32,992 bases of DNA from Lacticaseibacillus songhuajiangensis (GCF_003946025.1 NZ_RHNR01000037.1:1-32992); one strand, 5' to 3'. Shown: positions 7,545 to 16,191, numbered from the stretch's first letter. A program made the numbers and translations. The notes: generated from the letters alone by a model not told the origin.

Positions 7545-8034
7545 CGCTCGTCAAAACCCCCGAAAATTCCTGACCATCCGTCAAAATCACGGTGTAGTGC
7601 ACCGTCCCTTCGGCGATTGTGGTCACGTCAAATTGTTTTGCTTTCATGAAAAGCGGCATGTACCCACCAGACCCAGTTGTGACGCGGACCACATCCCCAT
7701 TAACCTCTGAGTGGAAAAAGCTCACCTCATACGTGGGTGCACCGGCTTTCCCAATCACTAACCTGCGCTCGGTGACCTTCTTCTTCTGGCCGTGTTCAAG
7801 CACGTCTTTATTAACTTCTTTCACGCGCACATAACCACCTGCTGCTTTCTCCTCCAAGCCGCGATTGGCGACCAGTGCTTGAACCAAGGCCTCATCGTGG
7901 GTACGCAGACCCTGCGCACTTTGTACCACCGGTCGCCAGAGCAGAATAATAAAGGCAAACACCGCCAGCGCCGCTGTGCATTCAATGAGCGTGAACGCCG
8001 GCCTGGTAGTGCCATGATTTATGCAACGCCTCAA
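7519..8034 (-). CDS. comGF: ComGF-type competence pseudopilin
   Basis: 171 residues with a class III/type IV prepilin signal, RPAFTLIECTAALAVFAFIIL, near residues 11-31. The cleavage position is A|F, and Glu is at +5 of the mature protein. The C-terminal part (YTVILTDGQEFSGVL) fits the ComGF family. The start is TTG at 8034, with GGAGGTGA nine bases upstream. The gene overlaps comGE at its start and comGG at its end. Pseudopilins of this operon form the competence pilus that brings DNA to ComEA/ComEC. Confidence 0.82.
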   Translation of the reverse strand: MRRCINHGTTRPAFTLIECTAALAVFAFIILLWRPVVQSAQGLRTHDEALVQALVANRGLEEKAAGGYVRVKEVNKDVLEHGQKKKVTERRLVIGKAGAPTYEVSFFHSEVNGDVVRVTTGSGGYMPLFMKAKQFDVTTIAEGTVHYTVILTDGQEFSGVLTSDVKPVAVK

Positions 8035-8314
8035 GCTTAACCGTCACCTCCTGCCCTTGTACCCGCGTTTTGAACTGGTACGCACCCAAATGTTCAACCG
8101 TTGCCGTCGTGCCATCAGCGTGCTGCATGCGTGCAGCATTCAGCGCGGCTTGCTGCGCCAGCGCGTCCAGCCGCGCCGGTTCAACCAACTCACTGTGGTA
8201 ACGGCTAATCATCACGACAGTACTCACGGCCAGCGCAATGACCACGATAGCTGCAAGGTGCTCCACCATTATCCCGCCACTCCGGCGACCTTTTTGATGA
8301 TTAATCGTCCCCAC
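7982..8314 (-). CDS. comGE: ComGE-type competence pseudopilin
   Basis: A 110-residue protein with a prepilin-like N terminus, RRSGGIMVEHLAAIVVIALAV (about 10-30). The G|I cleavage and E at +5 of FxxxE type are preserved, although the usual FTLIE is IMVEH. The start is taken as GTG at 8314, inside the end of comGD, with only a weak ribosome binding site, as common in this overlapping operon. It overlaps comGF downstream by 53 nt. It is assigned as a minor pseudopilin by position and N-terminal pattern. Confidence 0.75.
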   Translation of the reverse strand: MGTINHQKGRRSGGIMVEHLAAIVVIALAVSTVVMISRYHSELVEPARLDALAQQAALNAARMQHADGTTATVEHLGAYQFKTRVQGQEVTVKLEALHKSWHYQAGVHAH

Positions 8315-8727
8315 CCCATTTCGAAGGTCAGCTCGTAATGGTAACCAAGCGTGGAGTTGAGCTTTAATGTCTTGGGCTGAGCAAACATTTTGCCGCCTGA
8401 ACTCTGCTCAACGCGCGTGTTGTCCATCTTGTCCAGCATCTGAATTGTATCCGGCATCGGAATGTCATTTGCGCGCCAACCATCCTTGTACTTCACTTCG
8501 AAGTGCGCAATGTGCTGTGGACCCATAAACTGCAGGCCGCCCGCAGTCAAATTCAGCCGTGATCGTTCCTGCAGTGCACTCCACTCCGTTTGCACCCGGT
8601 CGAGGAAGAGTTCTTCGCGCTGCGTTTGCACGTAGCGTTTGCCCACAACAATGCCCAGCAGCAGCATTCCTGTCACTACCACCAATGCCGCGGTCACCTC
8701 CAGCATGGTGAAACCTGCACGGCGCAC
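8269..8727 (-). CDS. comGD: ComGD-type competence pseudopilin
   Basis: 152 residues beginning MRRAGFTMLEVTAALVVVTGMLL, a textbook prepilin signal with cleavage between G5 and F6 and Glu at +5. A mixed polar C-terminal domain follows. The start is GTG at 8727, whose G is shared with the TAG stop of comGC (TAGTG). It is likely a minor pseudopilin of the ComG transformation pilus, processed by the ComC peptidase, which is not encoded in this window. Confidence 0.85.
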   Translation of the reverse strand: MRRAGFTMLEVTAALVVVTGMLLLGIVVGKRYVQTQREELFLDRVQTEWSALQERSRLNLTAGGLQFMGPQHIAHFEVKYKDGWRANDIPMPDTIQMLDKMDNTRVEQSSGGKMFAQPKTLKLNSTLGYHYELTFEMGWGRLIIKKVAGVAG

Positions 8728-9068
8728 TACTTACTGGTGCTCAGGGTCGGCCGGCCGTTGCTCTGCTGCACCTTTACGTGGTCTTTTTGCAATTCCTGAT
8801 ATTGTTGGGTACTGATCAAGCCGGCATCGAGCAAGCCCTTCACGTCATTGATTGCACTTAACTTACTGCTCTCCATATCGGTCGATTGCACCTCGACTTG
8901 GGCATTCACGGTGCTGACCATTAGGCCCACGTCCTTTTGGTGCGCCTGTTCCACTTGCCCCTTCACCGTCAGAATGAGTGCCAACGTGAGCACCACAATA
9001 ATTGCCAGCGCGGCTAGGACTTCAATGAGTGTAAACGCCGGACGTCGTTTCTTCATGAACTTCTGCAT
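8727..9068 (-). CDS. comGC: ComGC major competence pseudopilin
   Basis: 113 residues starting MQKFMKKRRPAFTLIEVLAALAIIVVL. The prepilin signal has Ala rather than Gly at -1, then FTLIE and a long hydrophobic helix. The length (about 100-113) and the short C-terminal domain with repeated Lys/Gln helices fit the major pilin ComGC. The ATG is 2 nt after the comGB stop, and GGGGGA lies eight bases upstream, inside comGB. The final residues (QSNGRPTLSTSK) are poorly conserved in character. Confidence 0.9.
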   Translation of the reverse strand: MQKFMKKRRPAFTLIEVLAALAIIVVLTLALILTVKGQVEQAHQKDVGLMVSTVNAQVEVQSTDMESSKLSAINDVKGLLDAGLISTQQYQELQKDHVKVQQSNGRPTLSTSK

Positions 9069-9070
9069 AC

Positions 9071-10039
9071 TTAATATCCCCCAATCACTGAATAAAGTGG
9101 CAACAATAAACGGGCGTACATCACCACGATTTGCACACCCAAAACGATAAACATCACGGGCTGCACGAAAGCGAGAATACGCCCCATCTGCGCCTGCAGT
9201 TCCGTAAACAGGCCGCGCGCATATGCACCGACCGACCGGGCAAATAGGTGTGGCTCTTGCCCCATTTCCACTAGTTGCACAAAACCGCTGGGCACCAGTG
9301 CATCGTCTAAAGCCATGGGCAGACTCACACCGCGTTCAATTTGCTCACCAACCTGATCGCCCAAGGCTGCAAGCGGTCCGTTACCCGTTTCTGCCAGGTA
9401 ATCACAGTACGAGCCCAGGTCGCGGCCCACGCCTAAGAAACTGGCGGCGCCGAGCACAAATTCGTATTGATAGTACTTTTGCAGCATCCCGCCAACAATC
9501 GGAATGTGGCGCAGCAAGCGGTAACGTGATTCTGCAGTCATCCCCTTCACCGTCAGTATCACCAGGAGGGCCACAATCAGCACCACGGCGCACAAAATTA
9601 GCTGCGGTAACATCGCCCCGGCAGGTTTAAGGGTCAGCTGTGGCAACACCCAATAGACGATGCCTGCCTGCAAAATGGTCAGCAACACCAATAAGGTACA
9701 TGGATACGCCAAGAGCGCGCCAACCCGGCCCCGTGATTCTGCTAGGAGCGTGAGGTAATATGCCAATTCCGCCAAGGTGCCGGCCAAATTCCCGTGCTGT
9801 CCCGACAAGCCAACCTGCGTACACACCACGGGCATGAAGCCCCCGGCAGTGAAGGCGTTGCTAAGTGCACCGCCCGCGGCCAGAATTGTTTGCAATGCGG
9901 TAAATTGGTCCTTTTGCCGTGGATACTGCACCAGCGCAAACTGGAGTGCTTGCGGCAGAGTGAAACCGGAATCCAGCAGTGACGCCAGTGTCCGGCAACA
10001 CTTGGCCTGCACTTTCAGGGGCATCCGTTTAACCTTCAT
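9071..10039 (-). CDS. comGB: ComGB, inner-membrane platform protein of the competence pilus
   Basis: 322 residues of the T2SSF/PilC family, the polytopic platform on which the pilus is assembled. The first cytoplasmic domain (about 10-115) contains LLDSGFTLPQALQFAL. Membrane segments lie near 107-127 and 143-163. The second T2SSF domain includes GVSLPMALDD and FVQLVEMGQEP, and a final hydrophobic helix lies near 289-309. It has normal length. Its AGGAGG site (10045-10050) lies inside the detached 3' end of comGA. The original overlap of the two genes is therefore still visible. Confidence 0.92.
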   Translation of the reverse strand: MKVKRMPLKVQAKCCRTLASLLDSGFTLPQALQFALVQYPRQKDQFTALQTILAAGGALSNAFTAGGFMPVVCTQVGLSGQHGNLAGTLAELAYYLTLLAESRGRVGALLAYPCTLLVLLTILQAGIVYWVLPQLTLKPAGAMLPQLILCAVVLIVALLVILTVKGMTAESRYRLLRHIPIVGGMLQKYYQYEFVLGAASFLGVGRDLGSYCDYLAETGNGPLAALGDQVGEQIERGVSLPMALDDALVPSGFVQLVEMGQEPHLFARSVGAYARGLFTELQAQMGRILAFVQPVMFIVLGVQIVVMYARLLLPLYSVIGGY

Positions 10040-10121
10040 CGGATGCCTCCTGACTAAGCGTTGCGGTCAGCCGCGCGCCCTTGCCATGTTGCCAGCGCCA
10101 GATTTCTAGTTGCGGGGTGAT
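10029..10121 (-). pseudogene. comGA: Detached in-frame 3' end of comGA
   Basis: Directly after the TAA at 10122-10124 the same frame continues open for 30 codons (ITPQLEIWRWQHGKGARLTA, then ten more ending EASDEG) to a TAA at 10029-10031, 9 nt inside comGB. Loss of one base triplet, the internal stop, would restore a ComGA about 298 residues long with the usual short overlap into comGB. It reads like a coding tail, not a spacer. Whether it is translated by readthrough or is dead is unknown. Confidence 0.65.
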
Positions 10122-10925
10122 TTATTGACCGAATTGCAACCTGACTTGGGCGGAAACGGCCAGTGCGCCATAGACCAGTTCCGCGGGCACGCCCATCCCG
10201 ATCAAGCGCAAGGGAACGTCTTGCGGCGACTTAGTGTGCACCGTTGCCATCACAATGCGGCCGGCAAGTGCGGCCTCGCAAGCCGCCCGCGCCGTTTCGG
10301 CATCACGCAGCTCGCCAATAATGACCACGTCCGGCCGGTGACGCAAGGTCGCCTTCAGCAAACTGGCGTAAGTCATCCCCGCCGCTACGTTGACCTGCAG
10401 CTGCAAAAACTGTGGCTCGGTAATTTCGACCGGATCCTCAATCGTCATCACAATGCGCTCATCCGCCAAGCGCTGCGCGAGCTGATACAGAAGCGTCGTT
10501 TTGCCGGCACCAGTCGGTCCGCACACCGTCAAGAGCCCGCGCTGCTCGGCGAGCTGTTGCAGCAGTTGCATCCCAGCTTCACCACTTGCGGTAACAGGCG
10601 GCACCGCCGCAATCAGCCGGATGACCATGGACTCACTGTCCTGAAAATCTCCAGCTGCACTAAGACGCAAATAGCAATGTGCGGCATCCAGGTACACGGC
10701 ACCCTGCTGCACGCGGCGGTGCTCGGACAAATTCATTCCGGCGCGATACTTGAGCAAATTAATCCACACCGTCGCCCGTTCAGTCGCCACCACCTCCGCC
10801 AGTGTTTCAATGCCTTCTGGATAACGAATGCGCAGGCGATACCCCCGCCGTTGCGGAAATAAATAAATGTCACTGGCCCCGCGTTTGAGCGCAGTTTTGA
10901 TAATGCTATCGATGTTCGTCCTCAT
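10122..10925 (-). CDS. comGA: ComGA, traffic ATPase of the competence pilus (C-terminally truncated)
   Basis: A GspE/PilB-type ATPase that powers assembly of the transformation pilus. Motifs: Walker A CGPTGAGKTTLLYQL, Asp box TIEDPVEI, Walker B-type DVVIIGELRDAETA, and the His box GRIVMATVHTKSPQDVPLRL. The start is ATG at 10925 (MRTNIDSIIKTALKRGASDIY). The frame is open further upstream, but that part runs through the terminator of oppA at 10959-10987, so it is not coding. The ribosome site is weak (GGGGG, close). The protein is 267 residues and ends at an internal-looking TAA with more open frame after it. The four core motifs remain, so partial function is possible. Confidence 0.82.
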   Translation of the reverse strand: MRTNIDSIIKTALKRGASDIYLFPQRRGYRLRIRYPEGIETLAEVVATERATVWINLLKYRAGMNLSEHRRVQQGAVYLDAAHCYLRLSAAGDFQDSESMVIRLIAAVPPVTASGEAGMQLLQQLAEQRGLLTVCGPTGAGKTTLLYQLAQRLADERIVMTIEDPVEITEPQFLQLQVNVAAGMTYASLLKATLRHRPDVVIIGELRDAETARAACEAALAGRIVMATVHTKSPQDVPLRLIGMGVPAELVYGALAVSAQVRLQFGQ

Positions 10926-10958
10926 CACCCCCACGCTAATACATTCTGCAAAATACAC

Positions 10959-10987
10959 AAAAACCCCCGCGCCGAAACGCGGGGGGG
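10959..10987 (-). terminator. Terminator of oppA
   Basis: Minus-strand hairpin CCCCCGCG-TTTCGG-CGCGGGGG followed by TTTTT. It lies about 40 bp after the OppA stop and just upstream of comGA. It argues that comGA has its own promoter in the 30-odd bases downstream. Confidence 0.92.
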
Positions 10988-11028
10988 CATAAATTTTGTG
11001 ATGCAAGTCATCGTAGTGCTTAGCGCCC

Positions 11029-12675
11029 TTACTTGCTAGTCTTATTGCTTGCACCGATATAGTCAACCATGCCGGCTGGTGTGTACTGCAGGTTCTTGAC
11101 CGTCTTCTTGGTCATGTGCGAGTCACCCACCTGGTACAGCGGGATGGCGCCGACGTTCTTCGCGAAGATGCGGCCAGCGTCCACCAGAGCGGTCCAGCGC
11201 TTGGCAGGATCGGCAACGTAAGTCGTGCCCGCCTGCTTCAATGCGGCGTCGAAGTCAGCATTCTGCCACTGCGCGTCGTTGGTCTTGTTGTCGCCGCGGA
11301 ACAGGTCCAGGAAGCTGATTGCGTCTGGGAAGTCAGGTGCCCAAGCGGTAATCAGCATCTGGAAGTTGTGCGCCGCCCCGAGGGCAACGCGCTGCTTGAA
11401 CGGAACGGACCGGGCCTTAACCGTCAACTTAGCGTCGCTGCTGCTCAACTTTTCGAAGGCATTTTGCAGGTACTCCTGTGTTGCCTTGGCGCCGTCGGTG
11501 TCATCACCGGTCAGCTCGAAGCTAAAGCTCTTCTCACCCAGTTCGGCCATGCCTTCCTTAAACAGCTTGCGGGCCTTAGTCAGGTCGTAGTCGTTGTAGG
11601 AACGGGCCTTGCTGCCAAGAGCAGTCACGTAATCGGTGCCCTTGCTGTTGAACATCATGTTCGCCGCAACGACAGACTGAGCCGGCTGTGAGCCATTGCC
11701 CAGCACCTTCTTGATGAACTGCTTGCGGTTGATGGCGAGCGAAAGCGCCTGCCGAATTTTGATGTTCTTGAACTCAGGCACCTTGTTGGCGTTTGGCTCC
11801 AAGTAGAACACCCCAGTCTGCTTGACGTTGTGGAATTCGGAAGAATTAGAATTCTGCGTTGCCGCATTCCCGCTCAACTTGATGTCATCCAGCTTGCCGT
11901 CCTGGAAGAGATTCAGCGCGGTTGTGGCTTCCTTCACTACCTGCGTTGTAATCTTACTAATGTGCACGTTCTTGGCATTCCAGTACTTCGGGTTCTTCGT
12001 CACGGTCCAGGTGTTATTCGCACCGGTCCAGTTCTTCAGAATGTAGGGTCCGTTGAAAGTCAGCGTGCTCGACTTAGTCCCGTACTTGTCACCGTACTTG
12101 TCGACCTGGCTCTTTTCAACCGGGTCAAAAGTCTGGAGCGTAATCATCGATTCAAAATATGGAATTGGCTTCTCCAGGTTGACCTGGAAAGTGTACTTGC
12201 CAATCGCCTTCACGCCGAGGCTGCTGGCGGGTTTCTTGCCCGCCATGATGGCGTCTGCGTTCTTAATGCCACTGTAGATATAGGCATACTGGGACTTAGT
12301 GGCTGGGTCAACCGCCCGCTTCCACGCGTAAGCGAAATCCTGTGCCGTGACCGTCTTGCCGTCGGACCACTTGGCGCCCTTGCGCAAGGTGAAGGTGTAG
12401 GTCAAGTTATTGTTCGTAACCTTTGCCATTTTGGCCGCCATATCTGGCTTCAGTTTCTTGCCATCATAGCGGTAGAGACCAGCATAAGTATTAAGCATGG
12501 TCTGACCGGAAATAATGTCGGTCGCCAGTGCCGGATCCATTGTCTGAATGACGTCGGATTCCATAATCTTAAAGCTTTGCTGCTTACTTGCGGATTGCTT
12601 ACTGCCACCACAACCGGCTAGGACCGCTACCGAGCCGAGTGTCACTGCTGCGAGCACAACTTTCTTCTTCAACAT
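11029..12675 (-). CDS. OppA-type oligopeptide-binding lipoprotein
   Basis: A 548-residue solute-binding protein of the SBP_bac_5 family (peptide or related ligand), anchored outside the membrane. The lipoprotein signal peptide MLKKKVVLAAVTLGSVAVLAG ends at lipobox LAGC with C22. The family-typical stretch RQALSLAINRKQFI and a C-terminal DYIGASNKTSK are present. Length is normal for OppA. I chose ATG at 12675 because AGGAGG lies seven bases upstream. No opp permease or ATPase genes are nearby, so it must work with a transporter encoded elsewhere or act as a receptor. The peptide specificity is not visible. Confidence 0.93.
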   Translation of the reverse strand: MLKKKVVLAAVTLGSVAVLAGCGGSKQSASKQQSFKIMESDVIQTMDPALATDIISGQTMLNTYAGLYRYDGKKLKPDMAAKMAKVTNNNLTYTFTLRKGAKWSDGKTVTAQDFAYAWKRAVDPATKSQYAYIYSGIKNADAIMAGKKPASSLGVKAIGKYTFQVNLEKPIPYFESMITLQTFDPVEKSQVDKYGDKYGTKSSTLTFNGPYILKNWTGANNTWTVTKNPKYWNAKNVHISKITTQVVKEATTALNLFQDGKLDDIKLSGNAATQNSNSSEFHNVKQTGVFYLEPNANKVPEFKNIKIRQALSLAINRKQFIKKVLGNGSQPAQSVVAANMMFNSKGTDYVTALGSKARSYNDYDLTKARKLFKEGMAELGEKSFSFELTGDDTDGAKATQEYLQNAFEKLSSSDAKLTVKARSVPFKQRVALGAAHNFQMLITAWAPDFPDAISFLDLFRGDNKTNDAQWQNADFDAALKQAGTTYVADPAKRWTALVDAGRIFAKNVGAIPLYQVGDSHMTKKTVKNLQYTPAGMVDYIGASNKTSK

Positions 12676-12700
12676 CACGACACCTCCTATTGATTGTTGT

Positions 12701-12730
12701 ATTATATCATTAGAATCACAGTGAATCACG
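12701..12730 (-). promoter_or_regulatory. oppA promoter with a repeated GTGATTC motif
   Basis: The -10 box TATAAT lies at 12706-12701. Upstream on the minus strand the sequence contains GTGATTCAC followed at once by TGTGATTC, a direct repeat whose first half is a near palindrome (GTGA-T-TCAC). This occupies the -35 region, where no good TTGACA is seen, suggesting control by a DNA-binding protein. Confidence 0.55.
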
Positions 12731-12855
12731 TTATTTACTCACTTATTTTTAATTTTATTTCACGAGTCACACACACCTGTCCATTAAACTGCGACACAAT
12801 CAACGGGCGCGCCGCACTTGCGGCAAAATAGCGCGTACCAGTAGAGGAGATTTCC

Positions 12856-15357
12856 ATGCAAGCAAACCCGAATACCATCACGAATTTACACGCGTTCGGC
12901 CGTGACGTTTATTTTGATTACCACGGCTGGCACGCACGCCTTAGCGGTAGTGCTGCGACCGCGGCACTACGCCTGACCGTCACCGCGGACGCGCACTGGC
13001 CACTGCTGCCAACCGTGCCTGCTCAACCGGCAATTGAAAAGCACGCCGACGAAACGATAGCCAGCGGCGGCAGCGGCCAGCAGTACACCCAGCCAATTAT
13101 CGTGGACGCGAGCACGACAGCACTAACCCTCACTCACGACCAAGTGAACTATGGCGACTGCAGCGTTACCGTATCGGCGGACGGACTGCAAATCGCCCGC
13201 CACGGTCAGCAGCTCACCCGTTTTGCGCTACCGCAGCTCACAGCTCATGCTTGGCACGGCCGCGTTGTCGGCACGCCGCAGAGCCGTTTTTACGGCGGTG
13301 GCACCCAAAACGGCATTGTCAGTTTGAACGACCGCCTCATTCAAATCAAAAATGAGAATCGCTGGTCGCTGGGCGGCGTCTCCAGCCCCGTGCCTTTCTT
13401 ATGGAGTACCGATGGTTACGGCATTCTGGTCAACAGCTTCACCCCCGGTGAATACGACTTCTCGGAGCCCCACCGCGGCGTTTTGTTGAGCCATGCTGAT
13501 TCGGTGTGTGACCTCTACATTTTGCTTGCACCCACCCCAGCGGGGCTCATTCATGGCTATCACCAGCTCACCGGCGCGCCTGCAACCGTGCCGGACTTCA
13601 CGTACTACCCCGCCCACCTCAACGCCTACAACCGCGATTACTGGGTCCCGGTGACAGCAGACTCTGCCGGCGCCGTGCGGTTCGAGGACGGGCAATTCTA
13701 CAAGGAATACCAGCCCGTCAAAAAAGAAACCTTCAACACCGGCTACCGCGCTGGGGCGATTCACGTGCAAGACCAAACCCTGCTACCGAACGTTGGCGGC
13801 GGGCACGTCAGCTTCACCAATGCGGGACCTGACGGTGAGCCGTCCTGGGCAATTCACGAATCGCTCAACGGTGAACATGACTACCAGTTTTCCGCGCGCG
13901 CTGTCATCGACCGCTACCGGCGCAATGGCCTGCCACTGGGCTGGATTCTTCCCAATGATGGTTACGGCGCTGGTTATGGCCAAACAGACGGCTTTGCCGG
14001 CGACCTGGCCAATTTGCGCCAGTTTGCCGCTTACGCCGCGCAACGCGGCATTGCCACCGCTCTATGGACCCAGCAAACTTTGCAGCCCGCCGACCCAGCG
14101 CACCCGCAAAAGGGCGAGCGCGACTTGCACGCGGAGATTGCGGACGGCATCCGCGGTCTGAAAACTGACGTTGCTTGGGTCGGCGAAGGTTACACCTTCG
14201 GCCTCAACGCCACGCAAAAAGCCGCCGCACAACTTGCGGCGGTCAATGCGCGGCCAGCCATCATCTCGTTGGACGGTTGGGCAGGCTCCCAGCGCAGCGC
14301 CATTATCTGGACCGGTGACCAGTCCGGTAGCAATTGGGGTAACATCAAGACGCACATCGCCAGCTATCTCAGCACCGGCCTGTCCGGCAATCCGCACGTT
14401 GCCAGCGACGTGGACGGAATCTACGCGGGCTGTGACCCGATCATCCAAACCCGCGACTTGCAGTGGAAGGCGTTCACGCCGCACCTGCTGGCGATGGACG
14501 GCTGGGGCAGCCGGGCAAAATGGCTTGGTATGGACTTACCGGCGCGCTTTGGCAACATTAACCGCGCGTACCTGGCTTACCACACTAGTTTGTTGCCTTA
14601 CTTCAAGGCACTAGCAGCAGAGGCAAACACCACCGGTGCGCCAATTATGCGCCCTGTCTGGTGGCGTGATCCTGAAGACGCCTACGCCCACACCACAGAC
14701 TGTGAAGATGAATTGCTACTTGGCGACGCCATCTTGCTCGCACCCGTTACCACACCCTACCAGCTGCAGGCCAACGGCGACGGCGCGCGCCCGCACGTCT
14801 ACCTGCCAGCAGGCCGGTGGTTCAACTTTTGGACCGGTGAACTGTTGTCCGGTAACACGACACTCAGCAACGTCTCCGCCCCCTTCACGCAAAGTCCGCT
14901 CTTCATTCGTGCAGGAAGCGTTCTGCCGCGCACAACGGCGCACCTAACGCCAACAGAGCGGAGCAGTGCCCGCCAGTTTGATTGGTACCCCGGCGGCAGC
15001 GGCGCACTCACGCTCGTTGATGATGACGGCAACACACTCGAGTGGCAAGAAGGTGCCCAGACGCACTGCCGTATCACTTGGACCCATGATGACGCCGCGG
15101 ACAAGCTACACATTGGCGCCACTACCGGTAGTTACGCAGGCGCTGCAGCCGACTTTCCAACTCAAGTATTCATCGCAGGCGTTACGGATACCGCCGCACT
15201 ACGCGTCACCGTTGATGGGGCGTCGCAGGAAGCCGCACCACTCGCGGCGCCAAACACCAACCAACCACTCGCTGAGTACGGCAGTCTAAGCGGCATCACG
15301 CTTAACTTAGGCACGTTGCCAGCTACTGTCCAAATTACTATTCAACTTCAACACTAA
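12856..15357 (+). CDS. Glycoside hydrolase family 31 protein, atypical subgroup
   Basis: An 833-residue enzyme expected to act on alpha-glucosides or oligosaccharides by a retaining mechanism. The N-terminal beta domain covers about 1-245. The (beta/alpha)8 barrel follows, with predicted nucleophile D438 in LKTDVAWVG and predicted acid/base D488 in IIWTGDQSGSNWGN. SDVDGIYAG lies at about 517-525. C-terminal beta domains run from about 660, including the YLPAGRWFNFWTG motif. The nucleophile region lacks the DMNE of classic alpha-glucosidases and recalls GH31 glucosyltransferase or isomaltosyltransferase-like members; that is an inference. There is no signal peptide, so it is probably cytoplasmic. 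GAGGAG lies eight bases before the ATG. It has no sugar transporter or regulator neighbour. Confidence 0.85.
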   Translation: MQANPNTITNLHAFGRDVYFDYHGWHARLSGSAATAALRLTVTADAHWPLLPTVPAQPAIEKHADETIASGGSGQQYTQPIIVDASTTALTLTHDQVNYGDCSVTVSADGLQIARHGQQLTRFALPQLTAHAWHGRVVGTPQSRFYGGGTQNGIVSLNDRLIQIKNENRWSLGGVSSPVPFLWSTDGYGILVNSFTPGEYDFSEPHRGVLLSHADSVCDLYILLAPTPAGLIHGYHQLTGAPATVPDFTYYPAHLNAYNRDYWVPVTADSAGAVRFEDGQFYKEYQPVKKETFNTGYRAGAIHVQDQTLLPNVGGGHVSFTNAGPDGEPSWAIHESLNGEHDYQFSARAVIDRYRRNGLPLGWILPNDGYGAGYGQTDGFAGDLANLRQFAAYAAQRGIATALWTQQTLQPADPAHPQKGERDLHAEIADGIRGLKTDVAWVGEGYTFGLNATQKAAAQLAAVNARPAIISLDGWAGSQRSAIIWTGDQSGSNWGNIKTHIASYLSTGLSGNPHVASDVDGIYAGCDPIIQTRDLQWKAFTPHLLAMDGWGSRAKWLGMDLPARFGNINRAYLAYHTSLLPYFKALAAEANTTGAPIMRPVWWRDPEDAYAHTTDCEDELLLGDAILLAPVTTPYQLQANGDGARPHVYLPAGRWFNFWTGELLSGNTTLSNVSAPFTQSPLFIRAGSVLPRTTAHLTPTERSSARQFDWYPGGSGALTLVDDDGNTLEWQEGAQTHCRITWTHDDAADKLHIGATTGSYAGAAADFPTQVFIAGVTDTAALRVTVDGASQEAAPLAAPNTNQPLAEYGSLSGITLNLGTLPATVQITIQLQH

Positions 15358-15374
15358 TATATATTGTTGCAAAC

Positions 15375-15405
15375 AAAAACCTCCCGATTAAATCGGGAGG
15401 TTTTT
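15375..15405. terminator. Bidirectional terminator between the GH31 gene and yebC
   Basis: The hairpin AAAACCTCCCGAT-TAA-ATCGGGAGGTTTT has an A run on the left and a T run on the right, so it serves both convergent genes. Confidence 0.93.
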
Positions 15406-15408
15406 ATG

Positions 15409-16146
15409 TTATTCAGCGTCTTCAGGCCAGCTGGCACTGGTGTACACGTCGGTAACGTCATCGTTTTCGTCGAGTGCATCCAGCATGTTCTGGAATGTTT
15501 CAGCCTTATCTTCGGGAACTTCGATGGTGTTCTGTGGAATCATTGCAAGGTCAGCAGAGGTAAAGTTGAATCCTGCTTCCTTGAGTGCGTCACGAACCGC
15601 GGTGAATTCCTTAGGATCTGTGAGAACAACGAAGTCTTCATCCGTCGTCTGCAGGTCGTCAGCACCGGCCTCCAAAGCTGCATCAAGCATCTCGTCTTCA
15701 GTTGTGTCAAGATCTTCACGATCAATGACAATCTTACCCTTGCGGTCAAACATGAAGGAAACCGCGCCGGCACCAGCCATGGTGCCGCCGTGACGAGTAA
15801 TCGCAACACGAACATCGGAACTGGTCCGGTTCTTGTTGTCGGTCATGGCTTCAACGAGAATACCAATCCCGTTTGGCCCGTAACCTTCGTAAGTCACTTC
15901 ATCATAACTCGTCTTGTCGCCGTCTTCAGCCTTCTTGATGGCACGGTTCATAACGTCCTTAGGCATGTTAGCTGCACGTGCCTTGTCCATCATCAGACGG
16001 AGGCCTGGGTTACCGCTTGGGTCAGGACCACCTGCTTTTGCTGCCATGAAAAGCTCACGGGAGATCTTCTGGAAGATCTTCCCACGCTTAGCATCCTGCG
16101 CGTTCTTACGGCCTTGGATGTTGTGCCACTTGGAATGTCCTGACAT
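15409..16146 (-). CDS. yebC: YebC/PmpR-family protein
   Basis: 245 residues beginning [23 protein letters not shown], the hallmark of the family. Other conserved stretches are [24 protein letters not shown] and [19 protein letters not shown]. Members are described as transcriptional regulators, and more recent work ties some of them to translation at difficult sequences such as proline stretches. The start is ATG at 16146. An in-frame upstream ATG was rejected because it falls within the leader and lacks a good site, while GAAAGAGGG precedes 16146. It has its own consensus promoter. Confidence 0.95.
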   Translation of the reverse strand: MSGHSKWHNIQGRKNAQDAKRGKIFQKISRELFMAAKAGGPDPSGNPGLRLMMDKARAANMPKDVMNRAIKKAEDGDKTSYDEVTYEGYGPNGIGILVEAMTDNKNRTSSDVRVAITRHGGTMAGAGAVSFMFDRKGKIVIDREDLDTTEDEMLDAALEAGADDLQTTDEDFVVLTDPKEFTAVRDALKEAGFNFTSADLAMIPQNTIEVPEDKAETFQNMLDALDENDDVTDVYTSASWPEDAE

Positions 16147-16191
16147 GATAAACCCTCTTTCGTTTAATGTGATATTCACAAAATCGTTAAT

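Noticed and set aside
10110..10862. Long open frames on the plus strand opposite comGA, glmS and the kinase
   Set aside because: They lie antisense to genes with clear family motifs and have no domain signature or convincing ribosome site; they are by-products of GC-rich coding.
10926..11066. Longer ComGA starting at 11066
   Set aside because: The upstream extension reads through a strong rho-independent terminator (10959-10987) and overlaps the end of oppA; the family-like start is at 10925.
12795..12840. Possible fourth copy of the dispersed repeat
   Set aside because: Only the short block ATTTTGCCGCAAG matches on the minus strand; flanking sequence does not align, so it may be chance.
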